Shown piece by piece: positions 47,301 to 59,696 of a stretch of DNA of 64,000 bases (the stretch's first letter is position 1; each line of letters starts with the position of its first letter). The DNA is taken from assembly GCA_944990035.1 (NCBI GenBank), contig CALYLX010000150.1, positions 620,001 to 684,000 on the forward strand, in the 5' to 3' direction. The translations under genes and the position numbers were made by a program. Source of the DNA: Clitopilus passeckerianus. Lineage: Eukaryota > Basidiomycota > Agaricomycetes > Agaricales > Entolomataceae. The notes beneath the pieces are model-generated. The model had not been told where the DNA came from. It saw nothing but the letters and a program-made list of their open reading frames with translations, and did no database searches.

Positions 47301-50300
47301 GTGATATGACCTATGAAGAGGTTGTCCTCCGCATGATCCGCCTCATGTACGTCTCCCATGAGAAACGCTGGATTGACGTTTCCTTGAGGAACTTCACTGG
47401 TGACTGGCTCCGTCGCGTTGAAGAGCGATTCGCTGGCGTCAACGGCAGTGCTACCAAGCCTTCCATTCTCCAATCCTTCACCTCTCTCGATGACCCTCTA
47501 CCCTTCGTCGAGACATTCTTCCAGACATATCCCCTCGCAAGCCAGCAACTCCTTGCGGCCGAGGATACTGCGTATTTCCTTGCCATTGCTCAGCGCCCTG
47601 GTCAGAAGCCTGCCCCCTTCATCCCAGTTTTGGACGCGTCATTCGAAGTTTGGTTCAAGAAAGTAGGGTATCTCTTACAATCATTTGATTTCATTGCTAA
47701 TGGGATGATATTAGGATTCTCTCTGGGCTGCAGAAGACATCGAGGCCGTATTTGATCAAGACCCTCAGCGAGTATGCATCCTTCAAGGCCCTGTTGCCGT
47801 GAAGGGCTCCATCATCAAGGACGAGCCAATCAAGGATCTCCTCGGCAACATCAACAATTCTCTCATCTCTCGCCTTCTTGAAACTAAATATGGCGGCGAC
47901 AAGGACTCTATTCCCGTCGTCGACTATCTTGCGAACAAGCCTGAGTCTGTACCAACCACCCTTTCCGGCGTTACTCGCACAGAATCCAAGGACGAGATCG
48001 TCTATAACCTCTCCGAGCCTCTACCTTCCACCGAGTCCTGGCTCGAGACGCTCGCCGGCCCTCAACTCAACTGGCTAAGGGCACTCGTCACCTCTCCCAC
48101 TATCGTCCAGGGTTCTTCGTACATTGACAACCCACTTCGTCGCATTCTCGCTCCTCGCGCCGGCCAGAAGGTTGTTGTGTCGGGTGCACGTGAAGCTCCC
48201 GCCTCCGTCACTATCTTCGGAGCTGCCCGCTCGTATGGTACACATAAACCCGAATTCAAGGCCATGGAGATCGTCTACTCTGCTCAACCCCAGGCCATTA
48301 AAGTGACCATGTTTGAAGATCGTCTGGACGTTTCCGTTCCCCTTCACCTCAGCTTTCTTTACAAGCCTGCGACTGGGTACGCCCCAATCTATGAAGTTGC
48401 CGAAGGAAGGAACGACAGGATCAAGGAGTTCTACTGGAAATTGTGGTACGGCGACAACGAGGTCCTCCCCAAAATCGACATCCATGAGACATTCGTCGGT
48501 CCTGAGGTTACCCTTGATGCTGACGATATTGAGCAATTCTGCTCGATCGTTGGCAATCAAAGCGAGGCCTTCAAAAGTGTCCGAGTTGACGATGTCCAGG
48601 CCCCCATGGACTTTGCTATCGTTGCCGGCTGGAAGGTAAATGTTATCCGTATCAGTTTCACAACCGTCAATCTGACACTTATATTTGCAGGCCATTATGA
48701 AGTCCATCTTTCCCTCTGCCATCGACGGAGATCTTCTCAAACTCGTCCACCTTTCTAATGGTTTCCGAATGGTCGACGGGGCTAAGCCTCTCCAAGCAGG
48801 CGACGTGTGCAAAGCTGAGGCTCAGATTGTCTCAGTTGTCAATGCCAACGAAGGGAAGATCGTCAAGGTCAAGGGTTACGTTGTCCGAAACGGTGAAAAG
48901 GTCATCGAAGTCGTCTCCGCCTTCCTCTACCGAGGTCGCTTCACCGACTACGAGAATACGTTCGAAACGACCGAGGAGCCGGATTATAAAGTTCCTGTTG
49001 AAACCGATGGAGCTGTCGGGGTTCTTCAGTCTAAAGAATGGTTCGAATGGGATGACGAGAACAAGCCATTGACACCGGGAACATCACTCATCTTCCGCAT
49101 CCAATCCCGACTCTTCTTCAAGGACAGGACTTCGTTCCGCAGCGTCGCCGTTTCTGGTGACATCTTCATCAGGAACCAGCTGAAGGTCCTCGTCAAAGTC
49201 GGTTCTGTTGACTTCCAGCAAGACGATGCTCACGGAAACCCTGTCCTTGCATATCTGCAGCGCAACGGAACCCCCGAAGGCCTTGTAGTCCCTCTTTCTA
49301 ACGAGGGATACACACTCTCGAAGGCAGAAGACTCCACAATCTTCAACGCCCCTCTCACAAATGAACCATACTCTAATATCTCTGGAGATTTCAACCCCAT
49401 TCATATCAACCCTTACTTCTCGGATTACGCTTCTCTTCCTGCTACCATTACACATGGACTTTGGTCGAGTGCCGCTACTCGTCGATATGTCGAGAATATC
49501 GTCGCCAAGGGCCATCCTGAGCGAGTTATTGCGTAAGTCCCTCTCACTTCGTCACCCGTAATCTGTAGCTGACAACTCTTCAGTTATAACGTTTCCTTTG
49601 TCGGAATGGTCATTCCCAACGATCAGCTCACAGTCAAGGTTAAGCACACTGGAATGCGCGACGGTAATATCGTCGTCAAGGTCGAAACCTTCAGCTCGAG
49701 CGGAGAAAAGGTTCTCGATGGTTCTGCCGAGGTTTCTCAGCCTCCAACGGTCTACGTTTTCACTGGGCAGGGCTCCCAAGAGCCTGGCATGGGTATGGAC
49801 CTGTACAATAGCTCCCCTGCTGCCCGTGCCGTCTGGGATGGTGCCGACGCACATCTACGCGCCGTCTACGGCTTTTCTATCATCGAGATCGTCAAGGATA
49901 ACCCCAAGACCAAGACCATCCACTTCGGTGGTATCAAGGGTCAAGCCATCCGCGAGCGATACATGGACATGAACTATGATACCATGGATAAGGACGGCAA
50001 CGTCAAGACCCTCCCTCTCTTCGCCGACATCAACAACCGTACCTCACGATACACTTTCTCTCACCCCAATGGCCTGCTTTTCGCTACCCAGTTCGCCCAA
50101 ATCGCTCTCGTCGTCACCGAGAAGGCTGCTTTTGAAGACATGCGTATGAAAGGATTTGTTCAAAGGGAATGCGCCTTCGCGGGACATTCTCTTGGTGAAT
50201 ACTCTGCATTAGCCTCGATTGCAGATGTCCTCCCTATCTCAGCTCTCGTCGACGTCGTCTTCTACCGCGGCATTACCATGCAACGTGCCGTTGAGCGTGA

Positions 50301-53300
50301 TGCATTGAATCGGTCCAACTACGCGATGTGTGCCGTCAACCCGAGCAGAATCTCGAAATCCTTCAGTGATGCGGCTCTTCGAGAAGTCGTCGACAGTATT
50401 GCCTCGATCTCGGGGTCCCTATTGGAGATTGTTAACTACAACGTCGAGGTATGTCAAGAGACAATGTATACTTCTAATCTCTAACATGTTTACGCAGGGT
50501 CAACAATATGTCTGTGCTGGAGAACTCGTTGCCCTGCAAACTATGACGAATGTCTTGAATTATCTCAAAGTCCAGAAGATCGATATCGCCAAGGCATGAG
50601 CGCACTTCACATCACGGTATCTGGTACTGATCTTTACTCATGTATAGCTCACCGAGACTTACAGCGTCGACAAAGTCAAAGAGATGCTGGGAGAAATTGT
50701 CAAATCGTGTCACGAGAAGGCCTTGAAGCAGCAAGAAGCGGAGGGATACATCAAGCTTGAGCGAGGATTCGCCACTATTCCTCTTCCCGGCATTGACGTT
50801 CCGTTCCACTCTCGCTACCTGTGGGCTGGCGTCATGCCTTTCCGTGCTTGTAAGCCCGCTGTTATCAGACCTTCTAACTTAAGCTAACGACAACCCATAG
50901 ATCTCTCGAAGAAGATCAACCCTAGCCATCTCAATCCCGACATGCTCACCGGCAAATATATTCCGAATCTCATCGCCAAACCTTTCGAGGTTTCCAAGGA
51001 GTACGCACAAATCATCTACGATCAGACTTCCTCCCCCCGTCTCGATAAAGTCCTCCGTAAATGGGATGAAGAGAAATGGGGTAGCCATGAGCAACGCCAA
51101 ATGCTTGCCTATACAATCCTAGTCGAGCTCCTAGCCTATCAGTTCGCCTCTCCAGTTCGCTGGATCCAGACCCAAGACCTTCTCTTCACAACTTTCAAAT
51201 TCGAGCGCTTCATCGAGCTCGGTCCCTCACCGACTCTCACTGGTATGGCTACGCGCACACTCAAGGCCAAATACGAATCTGGGGATGAGTCAACCGGTCT
51301 CACTCGCACTATTCTCTGCCATTCGAAGAACGTCAAAGAAATCTACTACCAATACGAAGACGAACCCGATGCATCACCGGCAGAGACTCCAACAGCCGCT
51401 CCCACGGCCGCAGCTCCAGCCCAAGTTTCTCCGGTCCCCGCCCCTTCAGCGGCTCCTGCTGCCGGCCCAGTCGCCGCCGTGGAAGATGCGCCCATCAAAG
51501 CCATCGAAATCCTGACCGTCATCGTTGCACAGAAGCTCAAGAAACGAGTCGACGAGATTCCCCTGAGCAAGTCTATCAAGGATCTCGTTGGTGGTAAATC
51601 CACCCTTCAAAACGAGATTCTTGGCGATCTTCAGCAGGAGTTTGCTTCTGCTCCCGAGAAAGGCGAGGAACTCCCTCTCGAAGAGCTTGGCTCCGGTCTC
51701 TCCTCAGGCTTCAGTGGCACCCTTGGCAAATACAGCACTGGAATCATTTCAAGGTTGATATCCGGTAAAATGCCAGGTGGTTTCAATGTGTCTGCCGTCA
51801 AGACCTACCTCTCCAAGAGTTGGGGATTGGGACCCTCTCGATCCGACGGCGTCTTACTCTTAGCGACCACCCTCGAACCTCCTAAGCGACTTGCTTCGGA
51901 GGCTGAGGCCAAGACTTGGCTTGACAGCGTCGTCGCTGTTTACGCTCAGCGCTCGGGCATCTCCCTGTCCGCGCCAGGAGCTGCGGCTAGTGGTGGAGGA
52001 GGAGGTGCAGTCATCAACAGTGAAGAATTCCTCAAGTTCCAGGCCGAACAAGAACGCTTCGCTGCTCAGCATATCGAGCTCTACATGCGTTACCTTGGAC
52101 GGGATTCTCGTGCTGGCGAAATCGCTTTCGACAAGGAGAAGGCCAACTCAGTTGCTCTCCAAAACAAGCTTGACAGTATCACTCGGGAACATGGCGATTA
52201 CTACATCGATGGCATCCAACCTCGCTTCGATCCTCTCAAGGCTCGCCACTTCGATTCATCATGGAACTGGGTGCGACAGGATGCCCTCCTGATGTACTAC
52301 GACATCATCTTCGGCCGGTTGACTACCGTCGATCGCGAAATCACGGCTCGCTGCATTGCTCTACTGAATCGTGCTAACCCCGAGATGGTTCAGTATATGC
52401 AGTACAAGATCGGCAGCTGCGATCCTTCGAAAGGCAGCAGCTACAAACTTGCGAAAGAGTTCGGAGAGGAGTTGATCAGGAACACTTTAGAGGTTGTAGG
52501 AAAACCCCCCTGTCTACAAAGACGGTGAGTTCTGCATCTATGTTAGTGTGAATTCAGGCTCATGATCTTGTTAGTCACGTTCCCCACCGCACCAATGACG
52601 GTTGTCACCGACAAGGGCGAGATTATTTACTCTGAAGTCAATCGCAAGGGCGTTCGTAAACTCGAGGCATACGTTGAGGAGATGGCTCGTGGCGCAGATG
52701 TCTCTGGAGCTGTCAATATCCAGAAAATCCAAGACGATGTCCTCAAGCTCTGGAGCCTCGTCGGCACACAACCAGGCATCAGCGAGGAACAGAAGAACCA
52801 CATCAAAGCTTTGTATGAAGGCGTCGTACGTAGTCTCCACACCGGCCCCGAGCAACGTTCCATCGCACCCAAGAGCCGCCGCTCCTCATCTCAGTTCCTT
52901 CGACCCGAAATCTCCAGCATCACTAATATTGCCCCCGACAAAGTTCCTCTTCTCCACCTCAAGCGTAAAGTCGGCGCAAATTGGGAGTACAGCAACAACT
53001 TGACTAGCGTTTACCTTGACGTTCTCAATGAAATCGCCACATCTGGCACGACTTTCCAGGACAAGAACGCCCTGCTCACCGGTGTCGGTAAAGGCTCCAT
53101 TGGTGTCGAGATTGTCAAGGGTCTTCTTGCAGGAGGTGCCCGCGTCGTGATCACTACCTCAAGCTATAGCCGCAAACAGGTCGAATATTATCAATCCATC
53201 TACCAGACCTGTGGAAGCCGTGGCTCCGCCTTGACGGTTGTTCCTTTCAACCAAGCCTCCAAGCAAGACGTTGAGGCGCTCGTCGACTACGTCTACACCA

Positions 53301-56300
53301 ATCTTGGTATGGACTTGGACTACATCATCCCATTCGCTGGCATTCCCGAGAATGGGCGTGAGATCGACGGTCTTGACGACAGGTCAGAACTCGCTCATCG
53401 CATGATGCTTGTCAACTTGCTTCGCATTCTTGGAGCAGTCAAGACCAAGAAGGCCAGCCGTCAATTTGTGACTCGTCCCACTCAGGTCATTCTCCCCTCT
53501 CGCCAAATCATGGTCTATTCGGCAACGACGGTCTCTACTCCGAATCCAAGATTTCACTCGAAACACTCTTCCAGCGTTGGAATTCCGAAAGCTGGGGAGA
53601 GTACCTGTGTCTTGCTGGTGCCGTCATCGGGTAAGTTCTCTCCTTGTTTGATTCCCCACGGGTACTGAAGAGATTGTTAGATGGACCCGAGGAACTGGAT
53701 TGATGGGTCCCACCAACACAGTCGCTCACGAACTTGAGGGATATGGAGTCAGAACCTTCTCTGCGAAGGAAATGGCTTTCAACATCTTAGGCTTGATGCA
53801 TCCTCTCCTCTTCAGCATTACACAAGTTGAACCGATCTGGGCCGATCTGAACGGAGGCATGGACCGCCTTCCTGATCTCGCTGAAATCACCACTCGTATC
53901 CGTACCGACCTCCACAAGAAGGCAGATCTCCGGCGCGCTATCGCTCGTGATAACGCGGCAGACTATAAAGTCACCCAGGGTGTCGAGGCTGAGCGTCGTC
54001 TGCAGACGGTCGACGTTCTCCCCCGTGCCAACTTCGAATTCGGCTTCCCTCGTCTAGAATCTGCCAATTCCCTCAAGGATCTTGCGCACTTACGTGGACT
54101 GATCGACCTCGAAAAGGTTGTTGTCGTCACCGGTTTCGCAGAGGTTGGCCCATGGGGCAGCTCTCGTACTCGTTGGGAGATGGAAGCTAGGGGGAATTCA
54201 CCATCGAGGGCTGCATTGAAATGGCATGGATCATGGGTTTCATCAAGCACTTCGATGGCCGACTCAAGGATGGGACACTTTATGTCGGCTGGGTCGATAG
54301 CAAAACTTCTGAACCAGTTGACGACAAGGACGTGAAGGGGAGATACGAAAAAGACATCTTAGCACATGCTGGCGTTCGCCTTATCGGTGGGTTTCAATGT
54401 TTTATGTCGTTCCAGTCCTTTCTTATCAGGCTCGTTCCAGAACCCGAACTTTTCCGTGGCTACGACCCCAACAAGAAGGTCTTCAACCAAGAAATCGAGT
54501 TGATTCATGACCTGGAGCCCATTGAGGTATCGGATTCCGAAGCTCAGAAGTTCAAGCTTCAGCACGGCGAAAAATGCGACATATGGGAGGGAGAGGGTGG
54601 ACAGTGGTACGCCAAGCTCAAGAAGGGCGCGTGCGTCTACGTTCCGAAGGCCTTCAAGTTTAGCCGCACCGTGGCAGGACAGATTCCAACAGGTTGGGAC
54701 GCAGGACGATACGGAATTCCCGAAGACATTATCGCCCAAGTCGACCGAGCAACTCTGTGGGCACTCGTTTGTACCGCGGAAGCTCTCAACATGTCTGGAA
54801 TCACCGATCCGTATGAATTGTACAAGCACATTCACCCCTCCGAAGTCGGTACCTCGATTGGAAGTGGTATGGGTGGTGTTACGAGTATGGCGAAGATGTT
54901 CAAGGATAGACGCGATGAACGTGAAGTTCAAAACGACATCCTCCAAGAGACGTGAGTTGTCGCAAACTCACACGTACATTTCAATCGCTTATTGAAACTT
55001 CCAGCTTCATCAACACAACAGCGGGTTGGATTAACTTGCTTCTGATGTCCTCCAGTGGACCAGTTAAAATCCCAGTTGGTGCCTGGTAAGTATAAACTCT
55101 ACGTTCAAGGGAAACGAAATTGATAAAGCCCTTCGTAGCGCCACCGCCCTACAATCTCTGGAGATAGGCTGCGATACGATTATGCAAGGAAAAGCCAAAG
55201 TTATGATAGCTGGCGGATTCGACGACATCAGCGAGGAGGGCTCGTATGAGTTTGCCAACATGAAAGCAACCAGCAATGCTGAAACCGAATTTGCTATGGG
55301 ACGAGAGCCCACTGAGATGTCCCGACCCGCTACGACTTCCCGAGCAGGGGTATGTTTTCTCGCCGACGAATTGACATTTAACTCACAATCGTGTAGTTCA
55401 TGGAAGCCCAAGGAACTGGTGTTCTTGTTCTGATGAGTGCAAAGACTGCCTTGGAGCTCGGCGCCCCGGTTCGCGGCATTCTTGCCTTTACGTCGACCTC
55501 CACGTGAGTGCAACCCGAACTCTCCTTTTGTTACAACCCTAACTCCTTTTCGCTTAAATAGCGACAAGGCTGGACGCTCGGTTCCAGCTCCTGGAAAGGG
55601 TGCGCTCAGCGTCGCCAGAGAAATCCCTTCGAAGAACCCTCTTCCCATCCTCGATGTCGCCTACAGATCACGTCAATTGAGCTTCCGCCGCACTCAGATC
55701 TCTCAATGGCTCGCTCACGAACACGCTCAGCTCAAAGATGAGCTTGAGTTCAAAAAGTCTCAAGGCGATGCCGTTGACGACCAATACCTATCCGAACGCG
55801 TCGCTGATATTGAGAAGGAGGCTGCTAGACAAGAGAAGGATGCGCTTTCCATGTATGGCATGCTCGAGGGCTCCGATCCTAGGACTGCACCGCTTCGTCG
55901 TGCTTTAGCGGTCTGGGGCCTAACTGCTGATGACATTGGAGTCCTGTCAATTCACGGCACCAGTACCAACGCCAATGTAAGTTTCCATCCATTATTTTCT
56001 AACTATCTCTCACCTTGCGATTAGGAGGAGAACGAGACCAAGATTTGGAACGACATCCTTACGAAGATCTCTCGCACCCCAGGAAACGCTGTTCCCATCG
56101 TTGCTCAGAAGAGCCTCCTCGGACATGCAAAGGGAGGATCTGCTGCATGGCAGATGATCGGTCTGCTCCAATCCGTCATTTCAGGTATCGTTCCCGGCAA
56201 TAGAAACAGCGAGTAAGTGTAACAATACAGTTCAGCGTATCCCTGTTCTCATTGCTGCGTAGCAACATCGACGCCCACTTTGAGGATCGCACTCTCCTGA

Positions 56301-57252
56301 TGTTCCCGTCTGTCTCAATTCGCACAGATGGCATCAACGCTGGCTGCATGGTAAGTCGACTATTTGTATTAGAACTCACGTTTGCTGAAAACTGCCTTCC
56401 CAGTCATCCTTTGGTTTCGGCCAGGTTGGCGGAACTGCCCTAGTCTTACACCCCCGCTATCTCTTCGGCTCACTTGGCCCCGCCCATTACGAGCAGTACA
56501 AGGAGCGTCACCGCCTCCGTTCCCTGCAGTCTTACAAGGCCATGAGCGAGATGATGATAAAGAATTCTCTCGTCAAGATCAAGGAGCATCCTCCATACCT
56601 CGGCGACATGGAAGGCAAGGTTCTCCTCAACTCCTTGGCACGGGCCACCTTCGACCCGAAGACCAGGGAATACTCCTTCAAGGGTGAACTGGCGACGCGG
56701 ATGTCCCATGACACTTCCAACGTCGAGACTTTGACCAGTGTGGTTTCCGCCGGTGGGTTTACGTCGGCTGAGGATGCTACTGCAGGCATTGGGGTTGATC
56801 AAGGTGCGAGCAACGGAATCCTTTTCCCAGCTAGTTCTAACCCACAATGATCTAGAATTGATCTCGGCGGTCCCATCTGATAATGAGACCTTCGTGGCTC
56901 GTAATTTCACTGACGCTGAGGCAGCATACTGTCGCTCACAGCCATCCCCTGCCTCTTCCTTCGCCGCTCGTTGGGCCGGAAAAGAAGCTGTCTTCAAGTC
57001 ACTGGGTGTCAAATCAAAGGGTGCCGCTGCTGCGATGAAGGAAATTGAGATTCTGAATGACTCTCAATCCGGTGCTCCTCAGGTCATCCTTCACGGCGAT
57101 GCTCAGGCGCAGGCCAACGCTAAGGGTATCTCCAAGGTCCTGATTTCTTTGAGCCACTCTGAGGTCAGTATTGGCACTCTTTCGAAGCAAACACTAGCTA
57201 ACACCCATTTTAGACTGTCGCCATTGCATTCGCTCAAGCCTCTCGATCCTAA
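44362..57252 (+). CDS. Fused beta-alpha type I fatty acid synthase (one gene, frame broken three times)
   Basis: This single gene of about 21 introns encodes both halves of fungal type I FAS, about 3,900 residues. Acetyltransferase: GATGHSQG, active Ser at 45285. Enoyl reductase: [12 protein letters not shown] near 46310 and [11 protein letters not shown]. Dehydratase hot-dog: [26 protein letters not shown] cut at 49375-49460. Malonyl/palmitoyl transferase: [11 protein letters not shown], Ser at 50188. After an Ala/Pro-rich linker, the acyl carrier domain has [14 protein letters not shown], with the pantetheine Ser at 51599. Ketoreductase: TGVGKGSIG at 53081. Ketosynthase: VGACATAL, Cys split by an intron, 55084-55139, with His at 55953 and 56124. 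The phosphopantetheinyl transferase tail has GIGVDQELI and [13 protein letters not shown]. The stop is 57250-57252. Single-base frame breaks at 52505, 53494 and 54190 sit in homopolymers inside conserved sequence. One intron (50594-50647) is GC-AG. Confidence 0.96.
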
Positions 57253-57563
57253 TCTGCTGCTCAATTCTTTACGCTATTACTGATTACTATGGACCACGTA
57301 CTTACGACTACTTTCATCATGCATTAGAATAGCATTTACGATATCACTTGTACTTTCAATTCGCAATAAATTCTGTTTTTCTCTGTCTATGCTGCCTCAG
57401 AATGCATCGGGGTTAAAACGTCAACCAGCCATGGCCACGCAGGTGCAACCGTACAAGTAATATGGTTGCAAACCTGGAAGGATCTTGAATAATTGAAAAA
57501 AGGAAATGTATAATCTCGTAAAGGAACAAAAAGTACATAACAAGCGTCGTGAAGTTGTCAGAT
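57253..57563. other. Intergenic region between convergent FAS and DBP5
   Basis: About 310 bases between stop codons. AATAAA occurs at 57364-57369, a possible polyadenylation signal for FAS. No gene. Confidence 0.5.
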
Positions 57564-59591
57564 TTATTTAAGGGCTTTCTTCATTTTCTGAAAAAATTGG
57601 GCATTGTGAGTTCGCGCTTCCTAGGAACTGCCAAAAAGGCTCACCTCCTCCATCTCATCCAAGTCGTTCGTTTCAATGCGGATGATTTTTCGACCAATGG
57701 CCTTCTCAATTTGTTCCATTTGCTGCCAAGTCTTTTTGTCGTGCACGAAATTGATCGAGATTCCTTTGCGTCCAAATCGTCCGGTACGGCCTGAGTAATC
57801 ATTAGACCGGAAGTCAGCGCTCGACCCGATACATAACGCCTACCAATACGATGGATATAAGTCTCAATATCCGGCCGCTCGTCGGCGTTCTTATCCCGCT
57901 CATTCATGAGAGGGAGATCGTAGTTGACCACCATGTTGACTTGCAGAATGTCGATACCACGAGCGATGACATTGGTGGTGATGAGGACCTGGAAAAATGG
58001 GTCAATGGAAGAGGGTAGAGGTCAGCCGTTTGTTTCTGACCTTTTCCTTTCCTTCTCTGAATCTGTCGATAATAGCATCACGTTCTGAAGCATCTTTGGC
58101 TCCATGTAGGGATGCTACTTTGTGTCCCTCTGCTGTCATCCGTGCGGAGATTCGATCTGCCGTGTGTCGATGCTGCACGCGTATAAATATGTTCAGCACC
58201 AAATTCATGACCAATAAATGGAAGAAACCCCACCTGACAGAAAATGATACTTTGCCCAATCGTGAGCAGCGAATACAAGCTAACGAGAATGTCGTATTTC
58301 GCCTCAGCATCCTTGCAGTCCATGTAGAATTGTCGGATGCTGTCCACGGTGACCTCCTCTTTCTGTAGCTCGATCTTGTTGGCGTTTGGTGCAAACTTAG
58401 ATGAGTATGCGCGAACGTTGTCGGGGAAGGTGGCGGAGAAGAGGATGATCTGGACCGGTGGGTTGCGTGGAAGCATGCTAGAGGCAAACATCTAGCTTTT
58501 GCATTCTCCCGTCAAAGGGGCTAAACGTACTTTTTCACCCTTAGTGTTTGATCACCCAGACCGTCCTGATCCAACATATTGTCGGCTTCATCCAAAACGA
58601 ACACCTTGATCTGGCTGACATCGATGACCTACAAAGGCATGAGCAACATAGAAACGTAAATAAGTCGTTGAACTAACTCTTCGTCGCATGAGATCTGCCA
58701 TTGTTCCCGGCGTGCCAACAATAATCTGAGCAGTGATTTTGCTTACGTTCCGTGGAAGATTGTCCTTGATTGCATATTCGGTTTGAACGTTGGTAAACTT
58801 GCCCATAGCATTGACAACCGACATGATTTGACGGGCTAGTTCACGAGAAGGTGCAAGGCATAGAGCCTGTGTATTTATTCAGTGACCAGGCCATCACGGG
58901 CACGAATTATCTTACTTGAGGCGCGTTCTTGCTGAAATCGATCCGACTCAACATAGTGAGGACGAAGGCGGCGGTCTTGCCTGTCCCTGATTGGGACTGA
59001 CCGATCAGGTTGGTAGCTCTGTTAAATCCATTTTCTCAGTAAATGACACGTTTGTTACGGTGATACACGTACGGATTGGCGAGGAGGAGAGGAAGAGCGC
59101 GTTCTTGGATCTTGGATGGCTTGGAGAAGCCCATATCGTAGATACCTTTCAAGAGGTCCTTGTGACTATATTCATCAGTTAGTTCCGCAAATAGATATTC
59201 TAGAGTCAACCTACAGCCCCAGCTCCTCGAAAGTCTTCGCACTGTATAATGGCGAATTCGGGTCCAGCTGCTGATCTGCTAGCGTGACCTAGGCGGTGAG
59301 GTCACTTCTACCGTTAACCGGAAGCCCAGATATAATTCTTACTGTGACTTCAAAGGTCGAGTTAATCAGATCCGTATTGTTAGCTGAAAACGCGTCAGAA
59401 CTCTACACTCCTGCATTTGTCAGTAAAGGGGTGCATACCAGGTTTCTTCTCTTCAGCTGGCTTAGCGGGTTCGGCAGCAGCTTCCGGGGCCGGTGCTCCT
59501 AAATTTCGGTCAGCCGCAGTCCATGATACATAGAACTACGCGCACCTGGTGTGTAGAAACCGTCTTCATCTTTGGTCAAAGTGGAGGCCAT
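57564..59591 (-). CDS. DBP5: DBP5, DEAD-box RNA helicase of mRNA export
   Basis: This ATP-dependent RNA helicase sits at the cytoplasmic face of the nuclear pore and strips export factors from mRNA. The start is 59591 ([16 protein letters not shown]), followed by an Ala/Pro/Glu-rich tail and the Dbp5-specific lead-in SAKTFEELG. Helicase motifs in order: Q region [17 protein letters not shown], motif I SGTGKT region near 58980, [40 protein letters not shown] and [19 protein letters not shown], and [13 protein letters not shown]. The last exon splices DEMEE to KMKKALK, stop 57564-57566. All catalytic motifs are present. The gene starts 105 bases from the divergent POF1-like gene. Identification is secure by motif order and the Dbp5-type C-terminus. 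Confidence 0.92.
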
Positions 59592-59696
59592 GGTGGTTGA
59601 AGGAGGAAAGCAGGTCGTGCAGTTCAAACTTATTGATGGCCTGATCGATGCCCAAACACGCGTTCTGGCGGAATCTAATCTTGCCGTTACTCTCTC
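59592..59696. promoter_or_regulatory. Very short divergent promoter, DBP5 / POF1-like
   Basis: Only 105 bases lie between the two start codons on opposite strands. Both promoters and 5' UTRs must fit here or overlap the neighbouring coding sequence. No TATA box seen. Confidence 0.5.
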
